A stretch of 44,035 bases of DNA from Synergistaceae bacterium (GTDB lineage Bacteria; Synergistota; Synergistia; Synergistales; Aminobacteriaceae). The DNA lies in assembly GCA_031274425.1 (NCBI GenBank), contig JAISQE010000032.1, positions 1 through 44,035 of the forward strand, read 5' to 3'. Positions 25,350 to 33,556 of the stretch are shown in pieces. The notes under the pieces are model-generated. The model made no database searches, had not been told where the DNA came from, and saw only the letters and a program-made list of their open reading frames with translations. Made by a program: the position numbers and the translations under genes. Numbering within the stretch: position 1 is the stretch's first letter; the number at the start of each line of letters is the position of its first letter.

Positions 25350-27392
25350 ATGTACGGAGACGACGGTGATTCGAGGATTTTTTTGTCGATAAAAAGCCTT
25401 GTGCCGTCTTTTGTTTTTGTTTTATTTTTTATCGCGCGAAGTTGGGCTTCGGAAAACGCGATCTCGATGGAGCCCGTTTCCGCGGAGGTTCGTCCGTGGG
25501 ACGCGGTCGAGCGCGACACGGAACGTTGGCTGCGGATTCCCACCCAGAACGCCGGATTGCTCTCCTTGCCGTCGGGATGGGACTTGGTCTCCAAGGACGA
25601 CCCTACGGAGCGAGGGTTCGATGCCGACCGGACGTTTCATGTCCAACAAGCCCTTTATGCGAAATCCAATACGACGTTGGGCGGTAGAGGAGCGGCATTG
25701 CAGATTTTTGCGATTTGGAACGCCGACAAGGAGGGGAGAATTTTCCCCCTCCCCGCTGACATTTTGGAGAAGACAAACGGGGATTTTATCGCCGATTTGA
25801 TAGACGCTCGTTACGGTAACGTGAGAAAGTTGACCCAAGAGGTTGTGGGGACGGATTTGGAAGACCTTTCTGTCGCGACGTACGGCGTCGAGTTTCCATG
25901 GGCCGGTAAAAGCTCGGAGGATCAGGAGTCGGAAGGGCGCGTGCCTGGAGAGGATTTTCGTTATAAATGCGCGTCTCTTTTCTGCGGCGAGAAACTGGTC
26001 CTCGTGTTGGTCAAATATTTCCCCGAATACGAGGAGTATTGGCGTAAACAGCTTGAAACGCTTCTCAATACCTGGGTTGCGTCCTTGACCCTCACTCCGC
26101 GGCCTCTTGCCGAAATCTCGAACCTGCGGGTCTCTTTGCCCGCGTCCCCGCCCTTGATCGCGCAGGATGAAAGCCCGTTGCCGCCGCAGCGTCCCGCATC
26201 TTCGTTCCAGGACTCTCCCGATGTTGTCGTCTCTCAAGAAGCCTCTCAAGAAAATATGGGACTTGCGCAGGCGGAACCTTCGAAGGATGCCGTATTGCCG
26301 CATTCCGAAACGGCGGCTCCGGCGCCGCGGGAAAATCTGGTTTCTTCTTTTGTCCTTTATGCGGGGTCCGCGCTCCTGACCCTCGTGATGCTTTTTGTCT
26401 GCGTCGGAAGAATTTTCGATTGGCGCCGAAAAAAACAGGAAGAGTCGATGTTGGCGGATTTTACGCCGGACGTCCTTCTCTTGGAAGGCGAAACGGCGTT
26501 GGAAGAAGAAACGACGGAAACGATCGGGGCGAGACAAGGGGCCGAAAATCGGGACTCCCAAAATGATCTCGATCGAGAAATCCTCGACGAAGGAAATTTT
26601 ATTCAAAAAATTTTGGACGAAAACTTTTATCCTGAAAACAAAGATGAAGATCAAGGCGAAGACGAAGACGTTGCCGCCATACCTTTGCCCGACGAAAAAA
26701 TCGACGAGTATGAGGATGGGTACGAGTATGATGGACGCGATGAATATCATGAAAGCGACGACGACACAAAAGACTTCCGTCAAGACTTTCGCCAGGAAGA
26801 AAACGGCGATAAAGAATCGGATTTCGATTGGCTGAAGGCGGAAGAACTGATTCTTCCGTTCGTGGATGACGCCTATGATTTCAAGACTCGGCGAGATCCT
26901 CTTCCCGAAGAACTGGGGTTCGATCGGGTCTACAGCCTTCTCAACCAAGCGCTGGTCAGTATCGACACCACCAAGGTCGCGACGACTCCCTTTACTTCCG
27001 ACAAGCGCCTACAGCCCGCGGTGCCCAATTTGTCGGAAGCGGTGGAGGTATTGGACAACCTTGAAGCGGTGTTGGGACCATCGTTTGTGTTGGAGACGTT
27101 GAAAGGGGAAGTCCTCAAAGCTCTGGAGCTGAAGGAAGGCACCCCGATATTGCAGACAAAAGACGTGGCGCCGGACTATTTTATCTTGAAGCTGTGTTGC
27201 GGTACGCTTCTCAATATGTTGCAGACAGGTCGCTATCATATCGGCAAGGGGATTTTGAGCAACGAGGGACAGGAGCTTGTGGATCTGTTCGAGCGCATTA
27301 ACGGCTTGCGGGCTCAAAAAGCCTACAGCTCTCATGAAGAGGCCGAAAAAGACGCGGCTTTCGTACGCTTTTGCGTGAGAGAATTGGGTTGA
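25350..27392 (+). CDS. Unrecognised bitopic protein with acidic linker
   Basis: I do not recognise this 680-residue protein. From the ATG at 25350 (GAGG five bases upstream) it has a signal peptide or anchor (SFVFVLFFIARSWA), an extracytoplasmic domain of about 220 residues and a Pro/Ser-rich stretch. A second membrane helix (about 330-352, LYAGSALLTLVMLFVCVG) follows. Then come a basic stop-transfer RRKK, a very acidic low-complexity linker (about 380-500, runs of D and E) and a C-terminal helical domain (GFDRVYSLLNQALVSIDTTK onward). The two-helix layout places both the linker and the C-terminal domain in the cytoplasm if the first segment is cleaved. The frame is open upstream inside galU, but only antiframe sequence is encoded there. 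It could couple an envelope signal to a cytoplasmic partner. Confidence 0.8.
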   Translation: MYGDDGDSRIFLSIKSLVPSFVFVLFFIARSWASENAISMEPVSAEVRPWDAVERDTERWLRIPTQNAGLLSLPSGWDLVSKDDPTERGFDADRTFHVQQALYAKSNTTLGGRGAALQIFAIWNADKEGRIFPLPADILEKTNGDFIADLIDARYGNVRKLTQEVVGTDLEDLSVATYGVEFPWAGKSSEDQESEGRVPGEDFRYKCASLFCGEKLVLVLVKYFPEYEEYWRKQLETLLNTWVASLTLTPRPLAEISNLRVSLPASPPLIAQDESPLPPQRPASSFQDSPDVVVSQEASQENMGLAQAEPSKDAVLPHSETAAPAPRENLVSSFVLYAGSALLTLVMLFVCVGRIFDWRRKKQEESMLADFTPDVLLLEGETALEEETTETIGARQGAENRDSQNDLDREILDEGNFIQKILDENFYPENKDEDQGEDEDVAAIPLPDEKIDEYEDGYEYDGRDEYHESDDDTKDFRQDFRQEENGDKESDFDWLKAEELILPFVDDAYDFKTRRDPLPEELGFDRVYSLLNQALVSIDTTKVATTPFTSDKRLQPAVPNLSEAVEVLDNLEAVLGPSFVLETLKGEVLKALELKEGTPILQTKDVAPDYFILKLCCGTLLNMLQTGRYHIGKGILSNEGQELVDLFERINGLRAQKAYSSHEEAEKDAAFVRFCVRELG

Positions 27393-27431
27393 ATCCGGTT
27401 AGGTCGATAAGCCGGCGAGGGGAGAAGCGTC

Positions 27432-27803
27432 ATGCTGAATTTTAGGGTTCAATTGCTGAGAGATTCCGGGCAAATTGGGGACGCAACCGCCGCGCAGGTC
27501 AAAAATTTGATTCGTTTTCTGGAGGAAAGCACCGGAACCGCGTTGACCGAGGACAACGCCGCGATGCTGGTGACGCATTTTGCCGTCGCGGTGGAAAGAG
27601 CGTACCGTGGAGAGTCGGTGAACGCGATGGAAAACGTGACGCGTTTTCAGGTGACGGCCAGTCCCGATTATCCTCGCGCGGAGTCCCTTCTGGATGCCTG
27701 GTTGAAGGCTGAAAACGTGCCTTTCGTCCATGAAAACGAGCGCGACTTCCTGTTGTTGCATCTTTGCGTTTTCCTGGAGAACCAAAAGCGTTTCGACGCG
27801 TAA
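27432..27803 (+). CDS. Stand-alone PRD-domain protein
   Basis: This 123-residue protein is essentially one PTS regulation domain (PRD): helix-rich, with LTEDNAAMLVTHFAVAVERA matching the pattern around the first regulatory histidine (THF) and DFLLLHLCVFLE the second (LLHL). Full regulators carry two PRDs plus DNA- or RNA-binding and PTS domains. Single-domain versions such as the EF_0829/AHA_3910 family exist and have no known target. No PTS gene is in the window. The ATG is preceded by GAGGGGAG. It lies 39 bases behind the unknown bitopic protein gene and may be its operon partner. Confidence 0.72.
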   Translation: MLNFRVQLLRDSGQIGDATAAQVKNLIRFLEESTGTALTEDNAAMLVTHFAVAVERAYRGESVNAMENVTRFQVTASPDYPRAESLLDAWLKAENVPFVHENERDFLLLHLCVFLENQKRFDA

Positions 27804-27891
27804 AAATGCCCGAAACGAGGGCGGCAATAGACCTTCCCCAGCCGTTTTTATGGCGTTTCCTTTCAAGGCTGGGCAAACTTCCGCTTCAAAC

Positions 27892-27920
27892 TGGACAAAA
27901 TAACAGTTCTCGATAATAAT
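27892..27920 (+). promoter_or_regulatory. Candidate promoter of the corrinoid operon
   Basis: TGGACA (27892-27897) and AATAAT (27915-27920) are spaced by 17 bases; TAATAA one base earlier gives 16. Transcription would start around 27927, a dozen bases before the riboswitch, which is the expected arrangement. Confidence 0.55.
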
Positions 27921-27938
27921 AGGCACATATCAATAAAA

Positions 27939-28077
27939 TTCCGGTGTTCGGGAATCTGGTTGAAATCCAGAGCGGCCCCGCCACTGTAGTCGAGACGAAA
28001 CCGCAAAAAGCCACTGTTGCAAGCGCAGCGGGAAGGCGCGGGAGTAGGATGATCGTAAGTCAGGAGACCGACCGGAA
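27939..28077 (+). promoter_or_regulatory. Cobalamin riboswitch
   Basis: The conserved elements appear in order. TTCCGGT (27939-27945) pairs with ACCGGAA (28071-28077) to close the structure. TGGTTGAAATCCAGAGCGG and CCCCGCCACTGTAG follow, then GCCACTG, GGGAAGGCGCGGGAGTAGG and finally the B12-box-like GTAAGTCAGGAGACC. This is the class that senses adenosyl- or methylcobalamin-type corrinoids and normally lowers expression of uptake genes when the vitamin is plentiful. The next gene starts 224 bases later. I could not resolve the expression platform with certainty; a GC-rich stretch followed by TATTTTTTATT (28097-28125) is the best place for an intrinsic terminator. Confidence 0.96.
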
Positions 28078-28301
28078 TCTGTTCGTATCTTGTTGCGCGC
28101 GGGCGTGCCGGGTATTTTTTATTATCGAAAACCCTGTCGTTGACTTTTTGTATTCCCGATAAAACAAGAACGAACAAAAGCAGTCTTGGCCGCGCCATCA
28201 TCCACGAGAGGGGGAGATGGAAATTAGCATATTGAGCTAAACCTGTCGCTGCGGCAAAAAATGATATGGGGCGAACAATTTTGGAAGGAGATGTTTTCAT
28301 C

Positions 28302-29612
28302 GTGAGACGCTGGAAATTATTGGCACTGATTGGGATCTTTGTATCCTTTTGGAGCGCCGCCGCATCGGCCGATATCTTTTATTCCGCGACGGACGGATCG
28401 GCTTCGTCCTTCGGGACTATCTCGGGGGCGAGCTACACCGTGCGAAAAGATTTGTACACGCTTCCCCTCGGGTATCCGACAGTCGCGTCTTTTTCGGATC
28501 TCGGCGGCAAAGAATGGGTTGTCGTGGAAAATTATAACTGGCAGGATTCCGTCTCGAGCACCGTCGACATCTTCGATTTGAAGGACTGGACGAAGCCGGC
28601 GGGAGGCGAGTACACGGACTGGGGCACGAACATCAAGGGGCTTGCGGTCGTAGGCGATTGTCTTTACATCGCCTCTTTCGAGAGGAGGGAGGCTGGAGAG
28701 GAGAAGTCCGGCGAGGTCATCCGCGTCGATTTGAGCGGCCAAGGCTCGCCTGACAAGCCTTTCGAGCCTGACGGAACCGTTTATAAATTTTCGCCGCTCG
28801 AAGATATTTTGCGGCGTCCCGCGGCTATGGAGGTCGTTGGCGGAAAGATTTATGTCCTCACCTATACCTATGACGGCGTGCATACGATCGACGCCGGAAT
28901 GGGGGCAAGCGAATTGTTCGAGTTTGACGAAAATCTCGAGCTCCTGCGGAGCGCGGTGATCGGGGGCGGCGATTCCGGCAAAAACACGCAATACATGGCC
29001 TCGTACGGCGGCAAGCTGTATTTGGGCAGCACCGGCGGAGCGCAGGGCGCCTCGTCGATAGGCGCGGTCTGGGAGGTCAATCCAGGCGGGACCGATTTGG
29101 AGGCGACCAAGATCGTCGATTTGGGCGATATCCCGGATCTGGACGCCACCGCGCGAAGCGTGTACGGCGTCTCCATTGCGGACGACGGGACGGCGTTGCT
29201 GATCGTGGGAGGTTACGACTCGGAGAACGATTGGAGTTTTTCATCGAGACTCTACGTCGCCACGGCCTCGGCATTGTCGGCGGGCGAGTACGGCGAGCCT
29301 ATTTCCATCCCGGAGGGCACGTACGTCGAGAGCGTCAAATATGACGCGAAGCTGGACGTTTTCTGGTGCGGCATGAGCGGCGCGGGTTACGGCAACCTGG
29401 AGGCGCGCGGCAAGAGCGGCGCAATTTTGAAAACGATAACGGCGAACGAACTCGGCAACAATATCGGGACTTTCGCGATTATCGGGGAGACGCCGAAGTA
29501 CGAACCCAGCGTGGACAGCGCCAGTAGCGGCGGCGGCTGCAACGCGGGCATAGGCGCGTTCGCTTTCTTGCTGCTCGCCTTTTCGGCGTTGTTGAAAATT
29601 CGCGAGAAATGA
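28302..29612 (+). CDS. Synergist-CTERM beta-propeller-like surface protein
   Basis: This is an exported protein of 436 residues from the GTG at 28302, which gives a compact signal peptide (RRWKLLALIGIFVSFW to ASA). GGAAGGAG lies 11 bases upstream; an ATG at 28266 would add 12 residues. The body has repeated beta-strand units typical of a propeller (VVVENYNWQDSVSSTVDIFD, GLAVVGDCLYIASFE, MASYGGKLYLGSTGG). The C-terminus is SSGGGCNAGIGAFAFLLLA then KIREK, matching the Synergist-CTERM sorting signal, which suggests processing and anchoring at the cell surface. It is first after the cobalamin riboswitch and overlaps the TonB-receptor start (ATGA). By analogy with the BtuG propeller that pairs with BtuB in Bacteroides, it may capture corrinoid outside the cell; this is inference. 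Confidence 0.82.
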   Translation: MRRWKLLALIGIFVSFWSAAASADIFYSATDGSASSFGTISGASYTVRKDLYTLPLGYPTVASFSDLGGKEWVVVENYNWQDSVSSTVDIFDLKDWTKPAGGEYTDWGTNIKGLAVVGDCLYIASFERREAGEEKSGEVIRVDLSGQGSPDKPFEPDGTVYKFSPLEDILRRPAAMEVVGGKIYVLTYTYDGVHTIDAGMGASELFEFDENLELLRSAVIGGGDSGKNTQYMASYGGKLYLGSTGGAQGASSIGAVWEVNPGGTDLEATKIVDLGDIPDLDATARSVYGVSIADDGTALLIVGGYDSENDWSFSSRLYVATASALSAGEYGEPISIPEGTYVESVKYDAKLDVFWCGMSGAGYGNLEARGKSGAILKTITANELGNNIGTFAIIGETPKYEPSVDSASSGGGCNAGIGAFAFLLLAFSALLKIREK

Positions 29613-31681
29613 CAGCTTTTGACGGCCGGGGAGCAGAGTTCGCCCCCCGGCAAAAAAACAGGTTGAGGGCGTTTCTCCTGTCTTTTTTGCTTATCGCCGC
29701 GGCGTGGGGACCGCAGGCGCGCGCCGCCGTGGAATTGCCGGAGGAAGTCGTGATTGATTCCGCCGTCCACGAGAACGAGGAAGAGGACAAATACCTTTCG
29801 CCCGGCGCGGTCACCGTCGTTCGTCCGGCGGAATACGCGGGGGAGCAGAGAACCCTGCCGGACCTTCTGGAGGAGGTTCCCGGCCTTCGAGTAATCCGTT
29901 TGCAGGGGCGCAACGGGTATGCCGTCGCCTCTATCCGCGGCAGCACGTCGGCTCAGGTGGCGGTTTACGTCGACGGAACGCTGATGAATCTCCAAAGCGA
30001 ATCGGCGGTCGACCTCTCGTCCATACCTGTCGACAACGTGGAGCGCGTCGAGGTCTACAGGGGCTATATTCCGGCTCGGTTCGGCGCTCAAGCTATGGGC
30101 GGGGTCGTCAATATCGTCACGAAGTTCCCCGACAAGCCGAAGACAAATGTCTCGCTGGGCATCGGTTCGTTCGGCAGGCGCAAGGGAAACCTGTCGCATT
30201 CGACGCGGTTGGGCGACGGCAAATTTTTCGGCTCGTTCGGCTACGAAACGTACGGCGGGGACTTCGAGTACTGGAACGACAACGGCACCCCTTACATCGA
30301 TTCGGATGGATACACGGGGGAAAGGCGCGGCAACGGGTTCGACAACACGGATATCCTGCTCAAGTGGGAGGACGAACATTGGAGGGCTCGCGCGTCATGG
30401 ATCCGGCGCGACCGCGAACTTGCGCTTACGGCGCCGGGGATGGACAAGCCGGGGGTCCCTCAGGCGCAAAGCGCGCTCCTCGACACGAGCCGGTGGGATG
30501 TTTCGATCGGCCGCGACCAGGTTTCGGGCTCTATCCATTGGGGCTGGGGGTTGTCGCGCACGGGGCAGGAGAAGGACTACGACAGCAGGCAGGGAAATAC
30601 CCCGACGTCGCCGATAGGAGGCCCGAACGTCTCTAAAAGCGGATATGATTCGACGAGGACGGGAATATCCCTTCACGCGAACACGCCGGTCGGCGAGCAC
30701 CATTTTTTCGAGTTGCTGGCGGAGTACTCGGACGAAAGGCTTCACGTGGACGGAGATCCCCTTTACATATATTTGGGCGGGATAGAGGACTACCGTAGGA
30801 CGGACTGGAACTTCGACCTCCAGGACACCATAACCCTCGATCGGGCCGGTACTTTTTTGTTCACTCCATCGATCCGATGGCACAGCGTGGATGGCGAAGG
30901 TCACTTCACGTGGCAGGCCGCGCTTTCAAAAGAATTTTCCTCAAACTGGATGCTGAAGGGCACATTCGGCACATACGCCCGTTCTCCGAATCTGTACGAG
31001 CAATACGGCGACGGGGCCTTCATTCTGCCGGCGGAGAGCGCCCTCGCGTGGGAAACGGGAACGCAGCTCGACATAGGCGTTATCTGGAACGGCGATGTAA
31101 AGCTCCTCGGCGACGCCAGAGCGAGCGCCTCGTTATCGGGGTTCATGAGGGAGACGGACGATCTCGTCGAGTTCCAAATGACGAGCCCGAGGTACGGCAG
31201 GTATTTCAACATAGCCCAATCCGAGGTAAAAGGAATGGAGCTTCAGGCGGCGCTCGACTGGGAAAAATGGAATATCTCCCTGTCGGGCACATGGATGGAC
31301 GGAATAAACAGGACGCCGGATATTCCGGGATCGGTTCGCTACGACGGCATGAAGCTCCCCAACCGCCCGGAGTGGAGCGGAACGGCCCGGTTGACGCGCA
31401 AGTTCGGGCGTGGGTCGGCCTTTGTGGAATATCAATATGTGGGTAAAAACTACATCGACTCCTCGGAGAAATATCTGTTCGACGCTCGAAACGTCTTCAA
31501 CGTCGGGGTGAAATATGACGTGAGCCCGACAGCGCGCCTTACCGTCGGCGTCAACGATGTCTTCGGCGACGCCGACGATTGGAGAATGCGTCCCGATCCC
31601 AGATTTAACGGACCGACTCAGGTGCTCTGGTACCCGGTGGAGGGGCGCTCGTACTACCTGACGCTGGACGTGGATCTGTAA
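29609..31681 (+). CDS. btuB: TonB-dependent corrinoid receptor (BtuB-like)
   Basis: This is a 690-residue outer-membrane gated channel. A signal peptide (LRAFLLSFLLIAAAW to ARA) is followed by a possible TonB box region (EEVVIDSA). The plug domain (about 55-170) contains LPDLLEEVPGLRVIRLQGRN, SIRGSTSAQVAVYVDG, VERVEVYRG and GVVNIVTK. The rest is a 22-strand-type barrel with alternating residues. The start overlaps the stop of the propeller gene, so the two are translationally coupled. Corrinoid specificity is inferred from the riboswitch and from the CbiZ/CobN fusion downstream. Energy would come through TonB and the ExbB encoded at the end of the window; tonB and exbD are not in view. Confidence 0.93.
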   Translation: MTAFDGRGAEFAPRQKNRLRAFLLSFLLIAAAWGPQARAAVELPEEVVIDSAVHENEEEDKYLSPGAVTVVRPAEYAGEQRTLPDLLEEVPGLRVIRLQGRNGYAVASIRGSTSAQVAVYVDGTLMNLQSESAVDLSSIPVDNVERVEVYRGYIPARFGAQAMGGVVNIVTKFPDKPKTNVSLGIGSFGRRKGNLSHSTRLGDGKFFGSFGYETYGGDFEYWNDNGTPYIDSDGYTGERRGNGFDNTDILLKWEDEHWRARASWIRRDRELALTAPGMDKPGVPQAQSALLDTSRWDVSIGRDQVSGSIHWGWGLSRTGQEKDYDSRQGNTPTSPIGGPNVSKSGYDSTRTGISLHANTPVGEHHFFELLAEYSDERLHVDGDPLYIYLGGIEDYRRTDWNFDLQDTITLDRAGTFLFTPSIRWHSVDGEGHFTWQAALSKEFSSNWMLKGTFGTYARSPNLYEQYGDGAFILPAESALAWETGTQLDIGVIWNGDVKLLGDARASASLSGFMRETDDLVEFQMTSPRYGRYFNIAQSEVKGMELQAALDWEKWNISLSGTWMDGINRTPDIPGSVRYDGMKLPNRPEWSGTARLTRKFGRGSAFVEYQYVGKNYIDSSEKYLFDARNVFNVGVKYDVSPTARLTVGVNDVFGDADDWRMRPDPRFNGPTQVLWYPVEGRSYYLTLDVDL

Positions 31682-31709
31682 ACCGCCTGTAAACTGAGAG
31701 GAGCAACGC

Positions 31710-32513
31710 ATGGAGCTGAAAACGCTTTTTATCGGAATGACGATCGCGATGGCCGCGTTTTCCGTCAAAGCCGGCATCGGCTGGGCGTACATCATATTCT
31801 CGCGGCCGGAGCAGGGGGCGCGGCGTAGGGTTGTCGCCTTCGCGACTGTGCCGCTGATTTATTCCGCGCTCTTTGCCGGAATTTACGCGCTGGTCGTCCG
31901 CGTGGACATCCTGGCCTTTTACGAGGCTTTTCGCCCGATATTGGGGGGCGGGATGTTCATTCACTGGATGGCGGCGCTTTTCATCTTCGCCTGGGGGCTG
32001 ATCTTGCTCAAACGCGGCCGCTCTTCCGATTGTCGCGGGCATAGCGGGGCGTGGCTGGCCCTGGTCATTCCGTGCCCCGTCTGCGCGACCGTCCTGGTGA
32101 TGTCCGCGTCGTGTCTGGCGCTTTATTTTCCCGACAAGACCATCGCGGCGATCGTAGGGCTGTACGCCGCTTTTCTGGTTATCGCCGCCGCAAGTGCCCT
32201 GACGATGCGGTTCATGTCAAAATCCGGGTCGGGAATATCGGAGGAAACGCTTGGAGTCGCCATGATGTTGACGGCGGCGTATTTTATCGTCTCGGCCCTA
32301 GTGATGCCGCGGTTCTCGGAAATCGGCAAGGTATACCGCTTGGCCTCCTACGCCTCGGAGAACAGAAGGCTGGACATGCCTTCTATCGCGTTCGTATTGG
32401 GCGCGGCTCTGACGGTATTCTGTTCCGGTTTTTTTCATTTCAAATGGAGCCATTTCAAATGGCGTCGAATGACGTCAAATGACGGCTCGACAAAACGGAA
32501 AAATCTTGCGTAA
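31710..32513 (+). CDS. DUF2162-type membrane protein, putative transporter
   Basis: This is a 267-residue integral membrane protein with about seven helices. It resembles the DUF2162 predicted transporters, which in methanogens occur beside an ExbB-type channel, a DUF2149 protein and a CobN-like protein, exactly the neighbours seen here. A notable motif is IPCPVCATVLVMSASC (about 113-129), a CPxC pair inside or at the edge of a helix that could bind metal or take part in thiol chemistry. The C-terminus is basic (KRKNLA). GAGGAG lies eight bases before the ATG. A cobalt, nickel or corrinoid-fragment permease is the most natural guess. Confidence 0.8.
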   Translation: MELKTLFIGMTIAMAAFSVKAGIGWAYIIFSRPEQGARRRVVAFATVPLIYSALFAGIYALVVRVDILAFYEAFRPILGGGMFIHWMAALFIFAWGLILLKRGRSSDCRGHSGAWLALVIPCPVCATVLVMSASCLALYFPDKTIAAIVGLYAAFLVIAAASALTMRFMSKSGSGISEETLGVAMMLTAAYFIVSALVMPRFSEIGKVYRLASYASENRRLDMPSIAFVLGAALTVFCSGFFHFKWSHFKWRRMTSNDGSTKRKNLA

Positions 32514-32543
32514 AATTATTTTGACCATTAGGAGATCGCCCTC

Positions 32544-33170
32544 ATGAATATTGGAGCTTTGCTTCAGTCCGCCATATACCTCATTTCCTCGTCGATGCTT
32601 TATCCAGCGATGGCCCTGCTGCTCGGCGGTTTTGTCTCGGTCGTCGCGAGTTTCGGGGCTTTCGCGGCAGAATGGGCGGAGCGGGCGCGAGCCGCGAAGG
32701 CCGATTTTCGCGGGCAGGGCGACCTTCTTCGTTATAGTGAAGTACACGGATATAGTGGGATACACGGAGGGTACGCGCTCGAAAAACTCGACGAAATACT
32801 GCGCCGTTCCGACGCGACGTGGGACGACGTTGAAGTTTTGTGGCGCGACGTAAGGTCGAAACAATGGAGAAAGCTCGATTATCTTCGCGTTCTCACGCGC
32901 CTCGGCCCGGCTATGGGGCTGGTGGGCACCCTTATCCCCATGAGCACCGGGCTTGCGACGCTCAGCCAGGGAGACGTCAGCAGATTGTCGTCCGACCTGG
33001 TCGTCGCGTTTTCGACGACCGTCGTCGGGCTTTGCACGGGAGTCGCGGCCTATGTCCTCCACACCGCGCGTTCCCGATGGCTGGAGGCCGATCTCGAAAA
33101 ACTCCAAATCCTCATGGAGGGGCGCGCGGTGCGCGTGCTCGATGCCGAAAAGGACGTTGCGAAGCCGTGA
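32544..33170 (+). CDS. MotA/TolQ/ExbB-type proton channel protein
   Basis: This 208-residue protein has the TolQ/ExbB layout: an N-terminal helix, a cytoplasmic loop and two C-terminal helices. The conserved core is LTRLGPAMGLVGTLIPMSTGLATLSQG followed by the last helix (AFSTTVVGLCTGVAAYVL), quoted here only in part as LGPAMGLVGTLIPM. Such subunits form the stator that converts proton flow into motion of a partner. The partner is probably the DUF2149 protein encoded next, whose start overlaps this stop (GTGA). It differs clearly from the canonical ExbB at 43419, so the operon carries two separate motors. AGGAG precedes the ATG by nine bases. Confidence 0.88.
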   Translation: MNIGALLQSAIYLISSSMLYPAMALLLGGFVSVVASFGAFAAEWAERARAAKADFRGQGDLLRYSEVHGYSGIHGGYALEKLDEILRRSDATWDDVEVLWRDVRSKQWRKLDYLRVLTRLGPAMGLVGTLIPMSTGLATLSQGDVSRLSSDLVVAFSTTVVGLCTGVAAYVLHTARSRWLEADLEKLQILMEGRAVRVLDAEKDVAKP

Positions 33171-33514
33171 AACGCCGTCGAACCCACAGATTGAGCGACG
33201 AAAACCATTTCGGATTTCACGAGGCCGATGATCCGATGAACGCGATGGCGAATCTGCTGGATATCTTTCTCGTCTTCATCGTCGCGCTGCTGATAAGTTT
33301 TCTGTCGGCATTCCAGCTTCAGGAACTGCTCTCCCCGGATTCGAACGTCACGGTGATGAAGCAGTCCCCGGACGGCGAAATCACCATCGTCGCCAAGCAG
33401 GCTCAAAAGATAGAAGCCGTCAAGATCACCAAATCCGAGGCGGAGGGCAAGGGCGTCCGCCTCGGGGTGGCCTATCGCTTGGAGGACGGAAGCATGGTTT
33501 ACATGCCGGATTAG
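33167..33514 (+). CDS. DUF2149 protein, ExbD-like partner of the channel
   Basis: This is a 115-residue protein with a short basic cytoplasmic N-terminus, one membrane helix (LLDIFLVFIVALLISFL) and a periplasmic domain of about 70 residues. The helix contains an aspartate at its start (NLLDIF), the position where ExbD/TolR/MotB carry their proton-accepting aspartate. The family is DUF2149. GTG at 33167 overlaps the stop of the channel gene, so the two are coupled; an open frame extends further upstream but is antiframe sequence of the channel gene. With its partner it probably forms a motor dedicated to the fusion protein encoded downstream. Confidence 0.83.
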   Translation: MKRRRTHRLSDENHFGFHEADDPMNAMANLLDIFLVFIVALLISFLSAFQLQELLSPDSNVTVMKQSPDGEITIVAKQAQKIEAVKITKSEAEGKGVRLGVAYRLEDGSMVYMPD

Positions 33515-33556
33515 ACGCGGCGGGCGTTATTTTTATGTGTAAAGGGGGACGATATT

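Noticed and set aside
27944-28162. 72-codon frame across the cobalamin riboswitch
   Set aside because: It coincides with the conserved RNA elements and has no ribosome site; the RNA explains the sequence.
28217-28240. Eight-codon frame (start ATG, stop TAA) behind GAGAGGGGG between riboswitch and first gene
   Set aside because: Too short to judge, the ribosome site is too close, and no control logic can be shown.
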